This document shows, piece by piece, positions 8,601-16,456 of a stretch of DNA of 64,000 bases. Source of the DNA: Amycolatopsis oliviviridis (GTDB lineage Bacteria > Actinomycetota > Actinomycetes > Mycobacteriales > Pseudonocardiaceae). Below the pieces are notes generated by a model that worked only from the letters and a program-made list of their open reading frames with translations, had not been told where the DNA came from and did not search any database. Made by a program: the position numbers and the translations under genes. The DNA lies in assembly GCF_014654365.1 (NCBI RefSeq), contig NZ_BNAY01000001.1:248001-312000 (forward strand). Direction: 5' to 3'. The first letter of the stretch is position 1. The number at the start of each line of letters is the position of its first letter.

Positions 8601-8951
8601 ATGCAGCCGGCACGCCCTGCGGTTCCCTCTTCCCACCGCGACCTCGACCCGCTTCCCCTCTTGCCGGTCCGGCTGTTCGTGATGTGCCTTCTCGCTGACC
8701 TGCACTGGTACGAAGACGCGGTTCTGGCGAACGCTCTGCGTATCAAGCCGACCGGTGTCGCTCTCCACGTCGAGCGCCTCGCCGCAGCTGGCTACGTGTC
8801 CGTCCGGGGCGCAGGTCACCGCACCAAGCTGCGCCTTACCCAGCTCGGACTCGACCGACTGACCGCACACGTAACTACCCTCCAAGCGATCGTCGGCACA
8901 GCCGCACAACTCGTCACCGCACGACACGGCGCTCCTCGTGCGCCGACGTGA
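8601..8951 (+). CDS. Small winged-helix DNA-binding protein (HTH_34/MarR-like)
   Basis: 116 residues. After a short Pro-rich leader, residues 23-80 form a winged helix: VRLFVMCLLAD, a helix-turn-helix with VLANALRIKPTGVALHVERLAAAGYV, then the wing SVRGAGHRTKLRLTQLG. This pattern fits the single-domain HTH_34 regulators related to MarR/ArsR, which bind DNA as dimers. It sits alone between the tRNA and a broken XRE regulator in the accessory region, so it is probably mobile-element cargo or a local regulator. No RBS of note precedes the ATG, and a start inside the leader is possible. Confidence 0.6.
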   Translation: MQPARPAVPSSHRDLDPLPLLPVRLFVMCLLADLHWYEDAVLANALRIKPTGVALHVERLAAAGYVSVRGAGHRTKLRLTQLGLDRLTAHVTTLQAIVGTAAQLVTARHGAPRAPT

Positions 8952-9147
8952 CGACTGACCGCTACCTCTCGAAACCGCCCTTCCAGAGCCGATTCACGGC
9001 CGACGTGACGGGCACGAAGCAAGCCGACACGTGTCACACACGTTGTTTCCGCTGGTAGGCCGCTATCTCGTGCGGTCACAGCGCCTGTGACGACCTCATG
9101 CCCTCGCGGGACGACCCGCCTCCCGCAACGACCTTGAGCAGGAACCT

Positions 9148-10002
9148 GTGAAAGCGAAGAAGACACCGCAGCTGTCGACCGCCAAGCAGAGGGAACTCGG
9201 CGCTGAGCTACGACGAATCCGCATGCGCGCCGGCTACCTCGCAACCGACATGAGCCGCATGCTCGGCTGGCCCGCCTCCACCATCTCCCGTCTGGAAAGC
9301 GGCCTCCGCAATTACCAAGCGGGCGACATCGCCATCTACTTCGCCCGAGCGAAAGCCCCCCGCGAACTCGACGACCTGGTAGCCCTAGACCGACTCCCCG
9401 ACGACGGCTACCAGGCCAGAAGCCAACCCATAGGCTTTCCCGACGACCTTCCACTCGTCAAAGTGCTCGACAGCGGCAGCCAGTCGGTCGCGGCTTAGGC
9501 CTCCGTCGAAATCCCACGGCAACTCCAGATCGAGCACCTCCATACGCGAAGCGCTCGCCAGGGTTGGACACGAGAGCGGATCCACCGTCGATACGACAGT
9601 CCAAACTCGACTTGCTAGCCAGCCCACGTCCCTAAAAATGTCGGGCCCTTCACCTTCTACCTGCACCAGAACACGCTTGACCTGACCGACCAGGACCTCT
9701 TGCTTACATATGAACAAGTGCTCCATCTTCTGCCCGTGTCGTCGCTGCCCAAGTTTCGCATTCACCTTGTTCCTGCAGAGTCCAGTGTCACTGACATTCG
9801 CACCGGGTTCACAATCTACGAACAAGATCAACACCGCTCGGTACTCCACCTCCAACAGCTCACAACAAGCCTCTTCCTGGAAAATGACCATGACATCTCG
9901 TTCTACGCCGGGCTACTAGAACGCATCGCCGACAAGCCACTCACTCGTCAACAGACTCAGGAGTGGCTCACCGACCCCCTGGCCAACCTTGAACATCGAT
10001 GA
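9148..10002 (+). pseudogene. XRE-family regulator with DUF5753/Scr1-type C-terminus, broken by two stop codons
   Basis: One reading frame contains an N-terminal Cro/C1-type HTH (residues about 15-75: LGAELRRIRMRAGYLATDMSRMLGW then SRLESGLRN). The same frame later holds the typical DUF5753 end (FTFYLHQNTLDL, a LLPV helix, SVLHLQQLTTSLFLENDHDISFY and a terminal EWL). Stops TAG at 9496-9498 and TAG at 9616-9618 interrupt it. Between the stops, EIPRQLQIE resembles the family's x-x-P-x-LLQTE motif, so the loss is by point mutation rather than frameshift. Intact relatives of about 280 residues are actinobacterial Scr1-type regulators often paired with a DUF397 protein; none is present here. The 116-residue HTH fragment could still be made. 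Confidence 0.7.
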
Positions 10003-10229
10003 CGATCCAGCCTCGGCTTCGACAAGGAGGATTCCACGGTTGCGCTGGCCGATGTTCAGATAGGCCACCGAACACGGTCAGCTCCGATCGAACACAGAAG
10101 ACAATGTTCCGGCGAGTGCTGATGTTTACGTGAGGATTCGCAGCGCCCAATATTTACAGGATCAATAAATTGCTACTCAACCGATAGGCGACGGATCATC
10201 CATAGACACTATCCACTCATGCCGCGACC

Positions 10230-11570
10230 TCAGTCTTGCCACGGCAGCTCTTTCAGAACCCTGACCGTCAAGTGTCTGCAACGAATACGTTCGTTAAGTA
10301 TCTCTGTAATCTCGCCTGACGCAAGAACCCCGATCAGTTGCCTACAAGCACTGATGCCTCCTTGCCTCGGCTCTAGCACAAGTAAGTGATTGTCCACTGC
10401 GATCGGCACAGTTCCAGTTACTAAGACACCTCTAATTCGAGTCTCGCCCTCAGCGCTGGGACGGGAAGTACGTCGCACAGCGACGAAGGGGGGCTTGTAG
10501 AGTCGACCAGCAAACTCTCTACGACGGCTGGGCACCGACATGTCACTGTGGGCCGGAAGATCTCGGGCAGTAAGAAACGGCGTCGGGGGCCCTTCTTTCG
10601 GGTCACGGTTATCCACAACAGTTCCAACACGTACCAGGAACTTGTCCTCGACCCTCAGGTCGGCATCAGTGTTCCGCCACCAGGAGGTCATGGTTCGAGG
10701 TGGGCCGTACCCGCGGGCACGGAGAACCAACAGGAAGACATCGACATCGGCATGGTCGTCGAAGAGACCGAACTTCCGTACTTCAAGGACATCAGCCTGC
10801 GCTTCGACTACCGATCGCCATCTCTCGAAGTTTGAGCCGCTCCTCAACGAGTCGGGAAGGATCGCTATCAGATGACCTCCGGCATTCAAGTACCCGAGCG
10901 ACTCAAGCAGGAAGACTGCCGCTGCCGACGTACGCCCCCCAGTCCAGGTGGAGCCAGGCGGCGCGGACACCCTCGTGTACGGGGGATTCAAAACAACGAC
11001 GTCGGCTCGCTTCCCCTCGCCAGCCTTCAGGCGCGCAAGCGCATCACCAGTCTCTATGGAGGTCAAGACCCGATCAAAGTCTCTAATGGACGAACGCACT
11101 CTGCCCTGTTCAGCGATGTGACGTGACGCTGCGTAAAGCGCGAGACGTCGACGGGCGGCCCGGACGAACTCGTCATGAAGGTCCCAGCCCTGCAGTGAGC
11201 GGTTCCAACTACTCAAGGTAGCAAATAGGTTACCCTGGATAGGCAGTTGCTCGGCCGCAGTCAGCAGCAAGTCGCCCGCGCCACAGGTTGGATCCAGGTA
11301 CGTCGTGCCTGGCAGGCGACCCAGGATTGCACTTACCTCAGCCCTGATCGGCGATGATGTGAAGAAGGCACCGACCCTTCGCCGAAACGCCAGCGGAAGC
11401 AATGCTCGAGCATCAGACGATGCCCGACCGTTGAGGTACGTCTCTGTAGCAACTTCGTAACCATCCTTGCCGCGCAGAACCCCGGCAAGGATGTCGTCAA
11501 TCGAGTCACTATGCGCCGCAAACGGAGCACTCTCAGATGCGGCTGTCAACCGGCAACTCCTCATCATCAT
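10230..11570 (-). CDS. N6-adenine DNA methyltransferase (gamma-type, Eco57I/TaqI-like)
   Basis: 446 residues. The order of motifs is that of gamma-class N6-adenine methyltransferases: motif X (RRRVGAFFTS, residues 63-72), motif I (YLDPTCGAGDLL, about 91-102) for S-adenosylmethionine, and catalytic motif IV NPPY at 195-198. The C-terminal 170 residues, with RLYKPPFVAVRRTSRP and a terminal LPWQD, look like a TaqI/Eco57I-type target-recognition region. No endonuclease domain is fused and no separate restriction enzyme is adjacent. It diverges from the GHKL-kinase/receiver/MBL operon across 93 bases and shares its lower GC. The ATG triplet at 11562-11570 has no upstream Shine-Dalgarno; AGGAG lies just inside, seven bases before a TTG at 11549, which may be the true start. 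Confidence 0.85.
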   Translation of the reverse strand: MMMRSCRLTAASESAPFAAHSDSIDDILAGVLRGKDGYEVATETYLNGRASSDARALLPLAFRRRVGAFFTSSPIRAEVSAILGRLPGTTYLDPTCGAGDLLLTAAEQLPIQGNLFATLSSWNRSLQGWDLHDEFVRAARRRLALYAASRHIAEQGRVRSSIRDFDRVLTSIETGDALARLKAGEGKRADVVVLNPPYTRVSAPPGSTWTGGRTSAAAVFLLESLGYLNAGGHLIAILPDSLRSGSNFERWRSVVEAQADVLEVRKFGLFDDHADVDVFLLVLRARGYGPPRTMTSWWRNTDADLRVEDKFLVRVGTVVDNRDPKEGPPTPFLTARDLPAHSDMSVPSRRREFAGRLYKPPFVAVRRTSRPSAEGETRIRGVLVTGTVPIAVDNHLLVLEPRQGGISACRQLIGVLASGEITEILNERIRCRHLTVRVLKELPWQD

Positions 11571-11592
11571 CGTAGCCAGAATCTAGCGTCTA

Positions 11593-11602
11593 ACAGTACT
11601 GT
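11593..11602. promoter_or_regulatory. Palindrome in the methyltransferase/kinase divergent promoter
   Basis: The perfect 10-bp palindrome ACAGTACTGT lies near the centre of the 93-base divergent intergenic region, between the methyltransferase start (11570) and the kinase start (11664). It is a candidate operator or methylation-sensitive site co-regulating both sides. No regulator is encoded next to it. This is a short motif and could be chance. Confidence 0.3.
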
Positions 11603-11663
11603 GGGTGACAGCTAGCCTCGCCGACGACACGGCGACAGCAGGGACTCTCGAAGGGGGGATGCT

Positions 11664-13763
11664 ATGACGATCGCAAACCTGCGGTTCGCTCCTGCCATAC
11701 TTCAACGCCTAGGGGAAGAGCTCGTCCCGCATCCAGACCTAGGCGTTATGGAATTGATACGCAACGCCTACGATGCCGATGCTGAGACGTGCACGGTCGA
11801 ACTCCAACACGCGGATGCATCCGGCGGCAGAGTTGTCATCAGCGATACCGGTGATGGAATGCGCTCGAACGAGATTCGAGACGGCTGGCTACTTCTAGGC
11901 AAATCACCGAAGGCCGAATCGACCTTGAGTCGAACCGGGCGCCGAAAAGTTGGAGAGAAGGGACTTGGGCGTCTCGCGGCTCTCCGACTAGGGCGCCACG
12001 TTGTCTTGACTACCCGACCACGCGAAGAGCCTGGAACTGAGTACGTCCTCAAAATCGACTGGGAGGACTTCGCCTCAGCAGAGACCGTCGAGGACGTTGG
12101 CCTAACAATCGAAAGGCACTCAACAACAGCCGAACCTGGAACCGTAATCGAGATACTCGACCTGCGTACAGGTTTTTCCTCTCGAGACATCGACAGACTG
12201 GCCCGTTCGGTGGTTCTACTCACAGGGCCTTTCGACGGGCCAGATGAGTTTACCGTCACTCTAGATGCACCAAAATTTAGAGACCTTGAACGACTAGTTC
12301 ACGACAAGTATTTTGATGAGTGCGAATATCAAATTTTAGCCACCCTGGATGAAGATGGCTTAGCGAGTGCGCAGCTCGTGGACTGGCGAGGCAAAGAAAT
12401 TGCGTCTGCTGATCACTCGGAGATCAGTTCTAGCGGGTTTGGTCGAAATAATCAGCCTATCCCACGCTACTTTGCCCCAGCAGCAACCTTCGAACTGTGG
12501 ACTTTCAATCTCAGCAAAAAAGACTTCACGATTCGCAACTCAAGGCGCGCGGTACGTGAAGTCGCCAATTGGTTAAAGGTAGTCGGGGGGGTTCACCTAT
12601 ACCACCGCGGACTACGCGTACATCCATACGGCGACGAAGGCCACGACTGGCTCGACATGAACCTTCGGAGAGCCCGAAGCCCAGAACTTCGCCCGTCAAC
12701 AAACACTGCCATTGGGCGCATAAGTGTTCAGGATGAGGAAAATCAGCTCACCCCTAAAACAGACAGAATGGGCTTCCTTGAAAACTATTCTTTTATGGAC
12801 CTTAGGGAGTTTGGTCGAAATGTTCTAGACTGGGCAGCCACCAGGCGCCTGCAAGTTCGCGAAGACAGGAGAACACAGGAGAAGCAAGATGCCGAGTCTC
12901 GCGCAAGCCAAGCTTGGAGCAATGTCCAGGACCTAATAAAGAACATATCGCCCGCAGAACGCAAGGCACTGCAAAGTGCCACATCGGAACTGCGGCGAGC
13001 ATACGACGAGAAGGTCTACACTATTGAACAAGACTTGCTCCTTTATCGAACTCTGGCAACAGTGGGAACAACGACCGCAGTCTTTGCACACGAAACCAAA
13101 CGACCGGTTGGGCAGATAATATCGGCCGCTCAAGTCGTCGAGCGGAGGGCGAAGTCACTCATCGAGGACGCTGTATTTGATTCTCGCCTGGCTAAACAGA
13201 TTGCCGCGATCACAACAGCTGCCACCTCATTAAGCACCTTTGCAGATATACCGCTACGACTACTTGAGAGCCAGAAGAGAAAATCACAGACTCTCGATAT
13301 TAACCCAATTATTTCAGACGTAATTTCTATTTTCCAACCACATCTCGATCAAGCAAACATAATTATTTCCCTTGAGCAGGCAAGTGCAGGTGCGCCAGTT
13401 GTCACCATGGTAGCTTTGATCGAAGCAATTGTAGCCAACCTTCTTGCTAACGCTGTCTACGCTTTTACTCGACCAAATGATCTCGCCGACGCACAACGAA
13501 CGATCTTAGTGGTCACGGAAGACAGCGAGGAAGTAGTGACCATGCGCATCCTTGACAACGGCCCTGGGATAGACACAGTCCAGCTACCAGTAAAAGATAT
13601 CTGGCTACCCGGAAAGACGACCCGCGAAGACGGAACTGGCCTTGGCTTAACGATCGTGCGAGACATTGTTCAAGACATGGATGGTGAGGTCGAAGCACTT
13701 GCATCAAGCAGGCTTGGCGGCGCTGAATTTGTTATCCGGCTTCCCAGGGCGATGAGTCGATAG
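11664..13763 (+). CDS. Dual GHKL protein: MutL/Hsp90-like ATPase plus C-terminal histidine kinase
   Basis: 699 residues, no signal peptide or membrane helix. The N-terminal Bergerat fold has N-box ELIRNAYDAD (E30, N34, D37), DTGDGM (61-66) and GEKGLG (97-102), as in MutL, Hsp90 and MORC ATPases. A long middle region (about 120-420) includes an insert with a YHRGLRVHPYG segment, followed by a charged coiled coil (about 395-450). The C-terminus is a histidine kinase: FAHETKRP with candidate phospho-acceptor His476 followed by Glu, N-box ANLLANAVYAF (N592, N596), DNGPGI (631-636) and GTGLGL (657-662). Two ATPase modules in one cytosolic chain suggest a sensor that uses the first module to recognise a cue and the second to phosphorylate the receiver protein encoded next. 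Start: AGGGGGG six bases before the ATG. GC is near 52% in the 3' half. Confidence 0.85.
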   Translation: MTIANLRFAPAILQRLGEELVPHPDLGVMELIRNAYDADAETCTVELQHADASGGRVVISDTGDGMRSNEIRDGWLLLGKSPKAESTLSRTGRRKVGEKGLGRLAALRLGRHVVLTTRPREEPGTEYVLKIDWEDFASAETVEDVGLTIERHSTTAEPGTVIEILDLRTGFSSRDIDRLARSVVLLTGPFDGPDEFTVTLDAPKFRDLERLVHDKYFDECEYQILATLDEDGLASAQLVDWRGKEIASADHSEISSSGFGRNNQPIPRYFAPAATFELWTFNLSKKDFTIRNSRRAVREVANWLKVVGGVHLYHRGLRVHPYGDEGHDWLDMNLRRARSPELRPSTNTAIGRISVQDEENQLTPKTDRMGFLENYSFMDLREFGRNVLDWAATRRLQVREDRRTQEKQDAESRASQAWSNVQDLIKNISPAERKALQSATSELRRAYDEKVYTIEQDLLLYRTLATVGTTTAVFAHETKRPVGQIISAAQVVERRAKSLIEDAVFDSRLAKQIAAITTAATSLSTFADIPLRLLESQKRKSQTLDINPIISDVISIFQPHLDQANIIISLEQASAGAPVVTMVALIEAIVANLLANAVYAFTRPNDLADAQRTILVVTEDSEEVVTMRILDNGPGIDTVQLPVKDIWLPGKTTREDGTGLGLTIVRDIVQDMDGEVEALASSRLGGAEFVIRLPRAMSR

Positions 13764-13802
13764 CCTCTCTGATAGAATCACGATTCCATCTTTAGAGGGG
13801 CA

Positions 13803-14510
13803 ATGGCGATGGTGCATCATACGCTTTCGACTGGAGATACGGTCGCGATTATTGACGACGAGCCCGACGAGCAAGATAGGCTCAGCGACGGGGTTGAAGA
13901 CGCAGATTTTAATCCTAACATAGTTGATCTTCCCTACAGCATAGACGAGCTTATACGTGAAATTTCAGAGACATCGTCCGCCGCCATCTGCGATCTACGC
14001 CTGACAAAGTTTAAGAATATTCCGTACTGGGGATCCGAGGTTGTGGCAAAGCTCAATCAAGCAAATATTCCAGCGATTTTAGTCAGCAGCGGTGTTAACG
14101 AGCGAACTAACGCCGAAGTTCGCAAATGGCGCGCAAACATTCCGCGACTTATTACACGGACAGAAGGTTCCGATCCTGTATCGCTCAGAGCCGCGCTCAC
14201 CCTCGCCGACCGTGAGTTAGCCAAGAAATTTACCCCAGACCGCAAGCCGTATCAGACAGTCGTTAGAATCGCACAGGTGGAGGTTGATCATCCAGAGCCG
14301 ATGGCCGAAGTGGTCGTAATCGGCTGGCACCCCGACAAAGAAGTTCTAGTGCCTCTGTCAGTTTTTACCGACGCTGTCGGCCCTATCTCCACTGAGATTA
14401 AAGATGAACGCTTCATTGCTGACGTCAATATCTATGCCGAGGACGAAGGCGACTTGTACTTCAGGAATATTCACAGGTCGCCCGCCCTGCCAGAAGAATG
14501 GTTGAGATAA
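13803..14510 (+). CDS. Receiver-domain protein without DNA-binding output, partner of the dual-GHKL kinase
   Basis: 235 residues. Residues 12-125 fit a response-regulator receiver: acidic pair VAIIDDEPDE (D18, D19), phospho-acceptor AAICDLRL (D64), and the Ser in AILVSSG (S95/S96). The conserved Lys-Pro is not obvious; RLITRTEG occupies that place. The remaining 110 residues match no output domain I recognise and contain no helix-turn-helix. It begins 39 bases after the kinase gene, and its stop overlaps the MBL gene start (TAATG). The likely role is to carry phosphate from the kinase and act by protein contact, probably on the MBL protein. AGAGGGG precedes the ATG closely; a second ATG at 13809 is better spaced and may be used. 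Confidence 0.75.
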   Translation: MAMVHHTLSTGDTVAIIDDEPDEQDRLSDGVEDADFNPNIVDLPYSIDELIREISETSSAAICDLRLTKFKNIPYWGSEVVAKLNQANIPAILVSSGVNERTNAEVRKWRANIPRLITRTEGSDPVSLRAALTLADRELAKKFTPDRKPYQTVVRIAQVEVDHPEPMAEVVVIGWHPDKEVLVPLSVFTDAVGPISTEIKDERFIADVNIYAEDEGDLYFRNIHRSPALPEEWLR

Positions 14511-15523
14511 TGGGCGCGCGCGAACTTCAAGCCGTTGTTCTCGATGTTGGTCACGGAAATTGTGCCGTGATCCGGGACGGCAAAGAGGCTTTGATAGTTG
14601 ATATTCCGCATGGCATACATGTTGCAGAAACTCTCGCCGCGCAGGATTGCACCGAGATACGTCACTTGGTTTTCTCGCACGCCGATAATGATCACGTCGG
14701 CGGCGCCAGCCAGCTGCTTAGCGATGATCGAGTCAGTATCGACAAGGTCTGGCTTAATACCGACGTCAAGAAGACAACCAAAAAGTTCATTGATCTACTA
14801 CATCAACTTAACAACCTAGTTCGAGCAAAGAAGATTAAGCTCTCGGTAAACCTTAACAGTGCCGCATCGGGCGATCTGGATTTCGGCAGAGTAAGTATCG
14901 AAGTGATCCATCCTTCCGTAAGTCGTGCAATCGCTGGCCAGGCGACAGCAAAGGGTCATCCCATGGGCGAAATGACAACCAATGGAATGTCCGCTGTAAT
15001 TCGCGTTCTACTTGCCGATAGGCCCTGTGTTCTTCTTGCAGGTGATGTTGACAGCGCCGGGTTTAACGAGATAGCGAATGAGGAAACGGTACTCAACGCA
15101 GACGTTCTAGTTTTTCCGCATCACGGGGGGCACGCATACGGGCCAAGCGATGAGGATTTTGCTTCGAGGTTCACTCGCTCTGTAGACCCGAAGGTCGTTG
15201 TGTTCTCTATGGGACGGGACATTTCCTACAAGAACCCAGATTTGAACATTCTCCGAGGCGTACGGAGGGCAGCACCCAAAGCTCACATAACCTGTACCCA
15301 GCTAAGTAAGCATTGTCAAGTCGAAGATATTACGCCCGGCAGCTCCGAAGCTGGAGAAGTCGCAGGGTGGCCAAGTCTTGCAAAATCGAAAACCCTGTGT
15401 TGCGCTGGCACCGTGCTTGTCGACATGACTGACGGCAAATTCACCTATACGCCGAACCGTGACGAGCATCACAAATTTATAAATCGCAGGATCGAAGATC
15501 CGCAGTGTGCTACTGAGACCTGA
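14510..15523 (+). CDS. ComEC/Rec2-like MBL-fold metallohydrolase, probable effector
   Basis: 337 residues from the ATG at 14510. A metallo-beta-lactamase fold is indicated by LDVGHGNCAVI (residues 11-21), the metal motif SHADNDHVGG (H57, D59, D61, H62), LLAGDVD and FPHHGG. The first motif has Asp where classical enzymes have the second His, the form seen in the ComEC/Rec2 extracellular nuclease-like domain. There are no membrane helices or signal peptide, so it acts in the cytoplasm, perhaps on nucleic acid or a nucleotide. It overlaps the receiver gene by one base (TAATG), implying coupled translation. An in-frame ATG at 14498 would add four residues; I prefer the overlap start. Confidence 0.8.
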   Translation: MGARELQAVVLDVGHGNCAVIRDGKEALIVDIPHGIHVAETLAAQDCTEIRHLVFSHADNDHVGGASQLLSDDRVSIDKVWLNTDVKKTTKKFIDLLHQLNNLVRAKKIKLSVNLNSAASGDLDFGRVSIEVIHPSVSRAIAGQATAKGHPMGEMTTNGMSAVIRVLLADRPCVLLAGDVDSAGFNEIANEETVLNADVLVFPHHGGHAYGPSDEDFASRFTRSVDPKVVVFSMGRDISYKNPDLNILRGVRRAAPKAHITCTQLSKHCQVEDITPGSSEAGEVAGWPSLAKSKTLCCAGTVLVDMTDGKFTYTPNRDEHHKFINRRIEDPQCATET

Positions 15524-16358
15524 TCTCGTCGCTGTCTTTGCCAGATTGATAACGATGTAGCTACCAGGTTGGCGGAACCCCCCAGCATAACGGATATGTG
15601 TTCCGCGCTCATGCAGTCGGGCATTGGTCGACTTTGAGCCGAGGACGCGTTCGAGGCGGGAGGATGCCGGCGAGCAGACTGCGGGCGTGGTTGCTGATCC
15701 GGGTCGCGGCTCCTGCGCAAGGCCTGCCAAGGACTGCCTTCGCCGACAGCTGCAGTCCGAACCACCTCACCTAACCCTTTGATACCCGAGCGCACCACGT
15801 CGGCACGACCCTTCACCGCGAGACGCACCTTCGCAGTGAAACTGTCTCTCCTGCGCGGCACAACCGGTTCGGTGAGCCGTTCTCTGCGCTGGGCCCGCGC
15901 TTGTGTCGAATTTGCATCCGGGAGTGATTCGACGACGCTTGGTTGCAGTCAAGTTCATCGAGACTCGGCCGAGCGGCTGCGGAACGTCATCTTCCGCAAG
16001 GTGGCCCCCCCCGCAGTCGAGCGGCTTCAACTGGAAGCTGGCCAGCCGGGCGGGATCCGTGTATGTCCAGCACCGGGAGGAACTCAGCTGCGAATTGTCG
16101 ATCTGGGTGCGGGTGGTTGGTGCATATCCAGCTCTGCGAGCACCAGCGTGTCCATCACGTCCTCGACGTTCCGCCAGCGCCGAATGACCGGCGAAGCAGG
16201 CCTGCAGGTGCAGCGCGGTCCGTTCGCAACCGCGCCCGGCATCAATCTCGATCGATACGCACGCTTCGATCGAAGAGTTGCACCTCATCCGGAAAGGTGA
16301 AGACGTGTGGATAGTGAGCAACTCGCCCCTCGGACACACGCATTAACCCTACGGGGTG
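15524..16358. other. Unassigned 0.8-kb stretch at the right edge of the accessory region
   Basis: No gene I can support. Open frames exist on both strands, the longest about 190 codons leftward at 15767-16339 and 130 codons at 15469-15861. Neither shows a recognisable domain, a good ribosome site or the codon bias of flanking genes. Composition is intermediate between the low-GC defence-like locus and the high-GC chromosome to the right. It may hold decayed genes or the former element end. Confidence 0.4.
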
Positions 16359-16385
16359 GGCGGATGGTCACATCGACCGTCCGCC
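16359..16385. terminator. Hairpin terminator-like structure
   Basis: The 11-base arms GGCGGATGGTC and GACCGTCCGCC enclose ACATC, with one wobble position, and are followed by TTT. It lies 72 bases before the LLM gene start and appears to separate the accessory region from native sequence. Confidence 0.55.
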
Positions 16386-16456
16386 TTTCTGCGTTCTAGA
16401 TCATCTCGCTACCCGCGTCAGGGAATCAAACCCGGGCATCGGGCGCTTACACGGGC

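Noticed and set aside
11664-15523. An ordinary two-component regulatory system
   Set aside because: The receiver protein has no DNA-binding output, the kinase has an extra MutL/Hsp90-like ATPase, and an MBL hydrolase is translationally coupled to the receiver. That fits an effector relay better than a transcriptional switch.
15767-16339. A leftward 190-codon frame in the gene-poor stretch
   Set aside because: No ribosome site, no domain and atypical residue use. Competing frames of similar length exist on the opposite strand.
16420-16456. A tRNA T-arm-like sequence (GGGTTTGATTCCC read leftward) near the LLM start
   Set aside because: The T-loop has T for the conserved C, and no matching acceptor, D or anticodon arms are present. 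It could be a degenerate tRNA 3' fragment but is not supportable.
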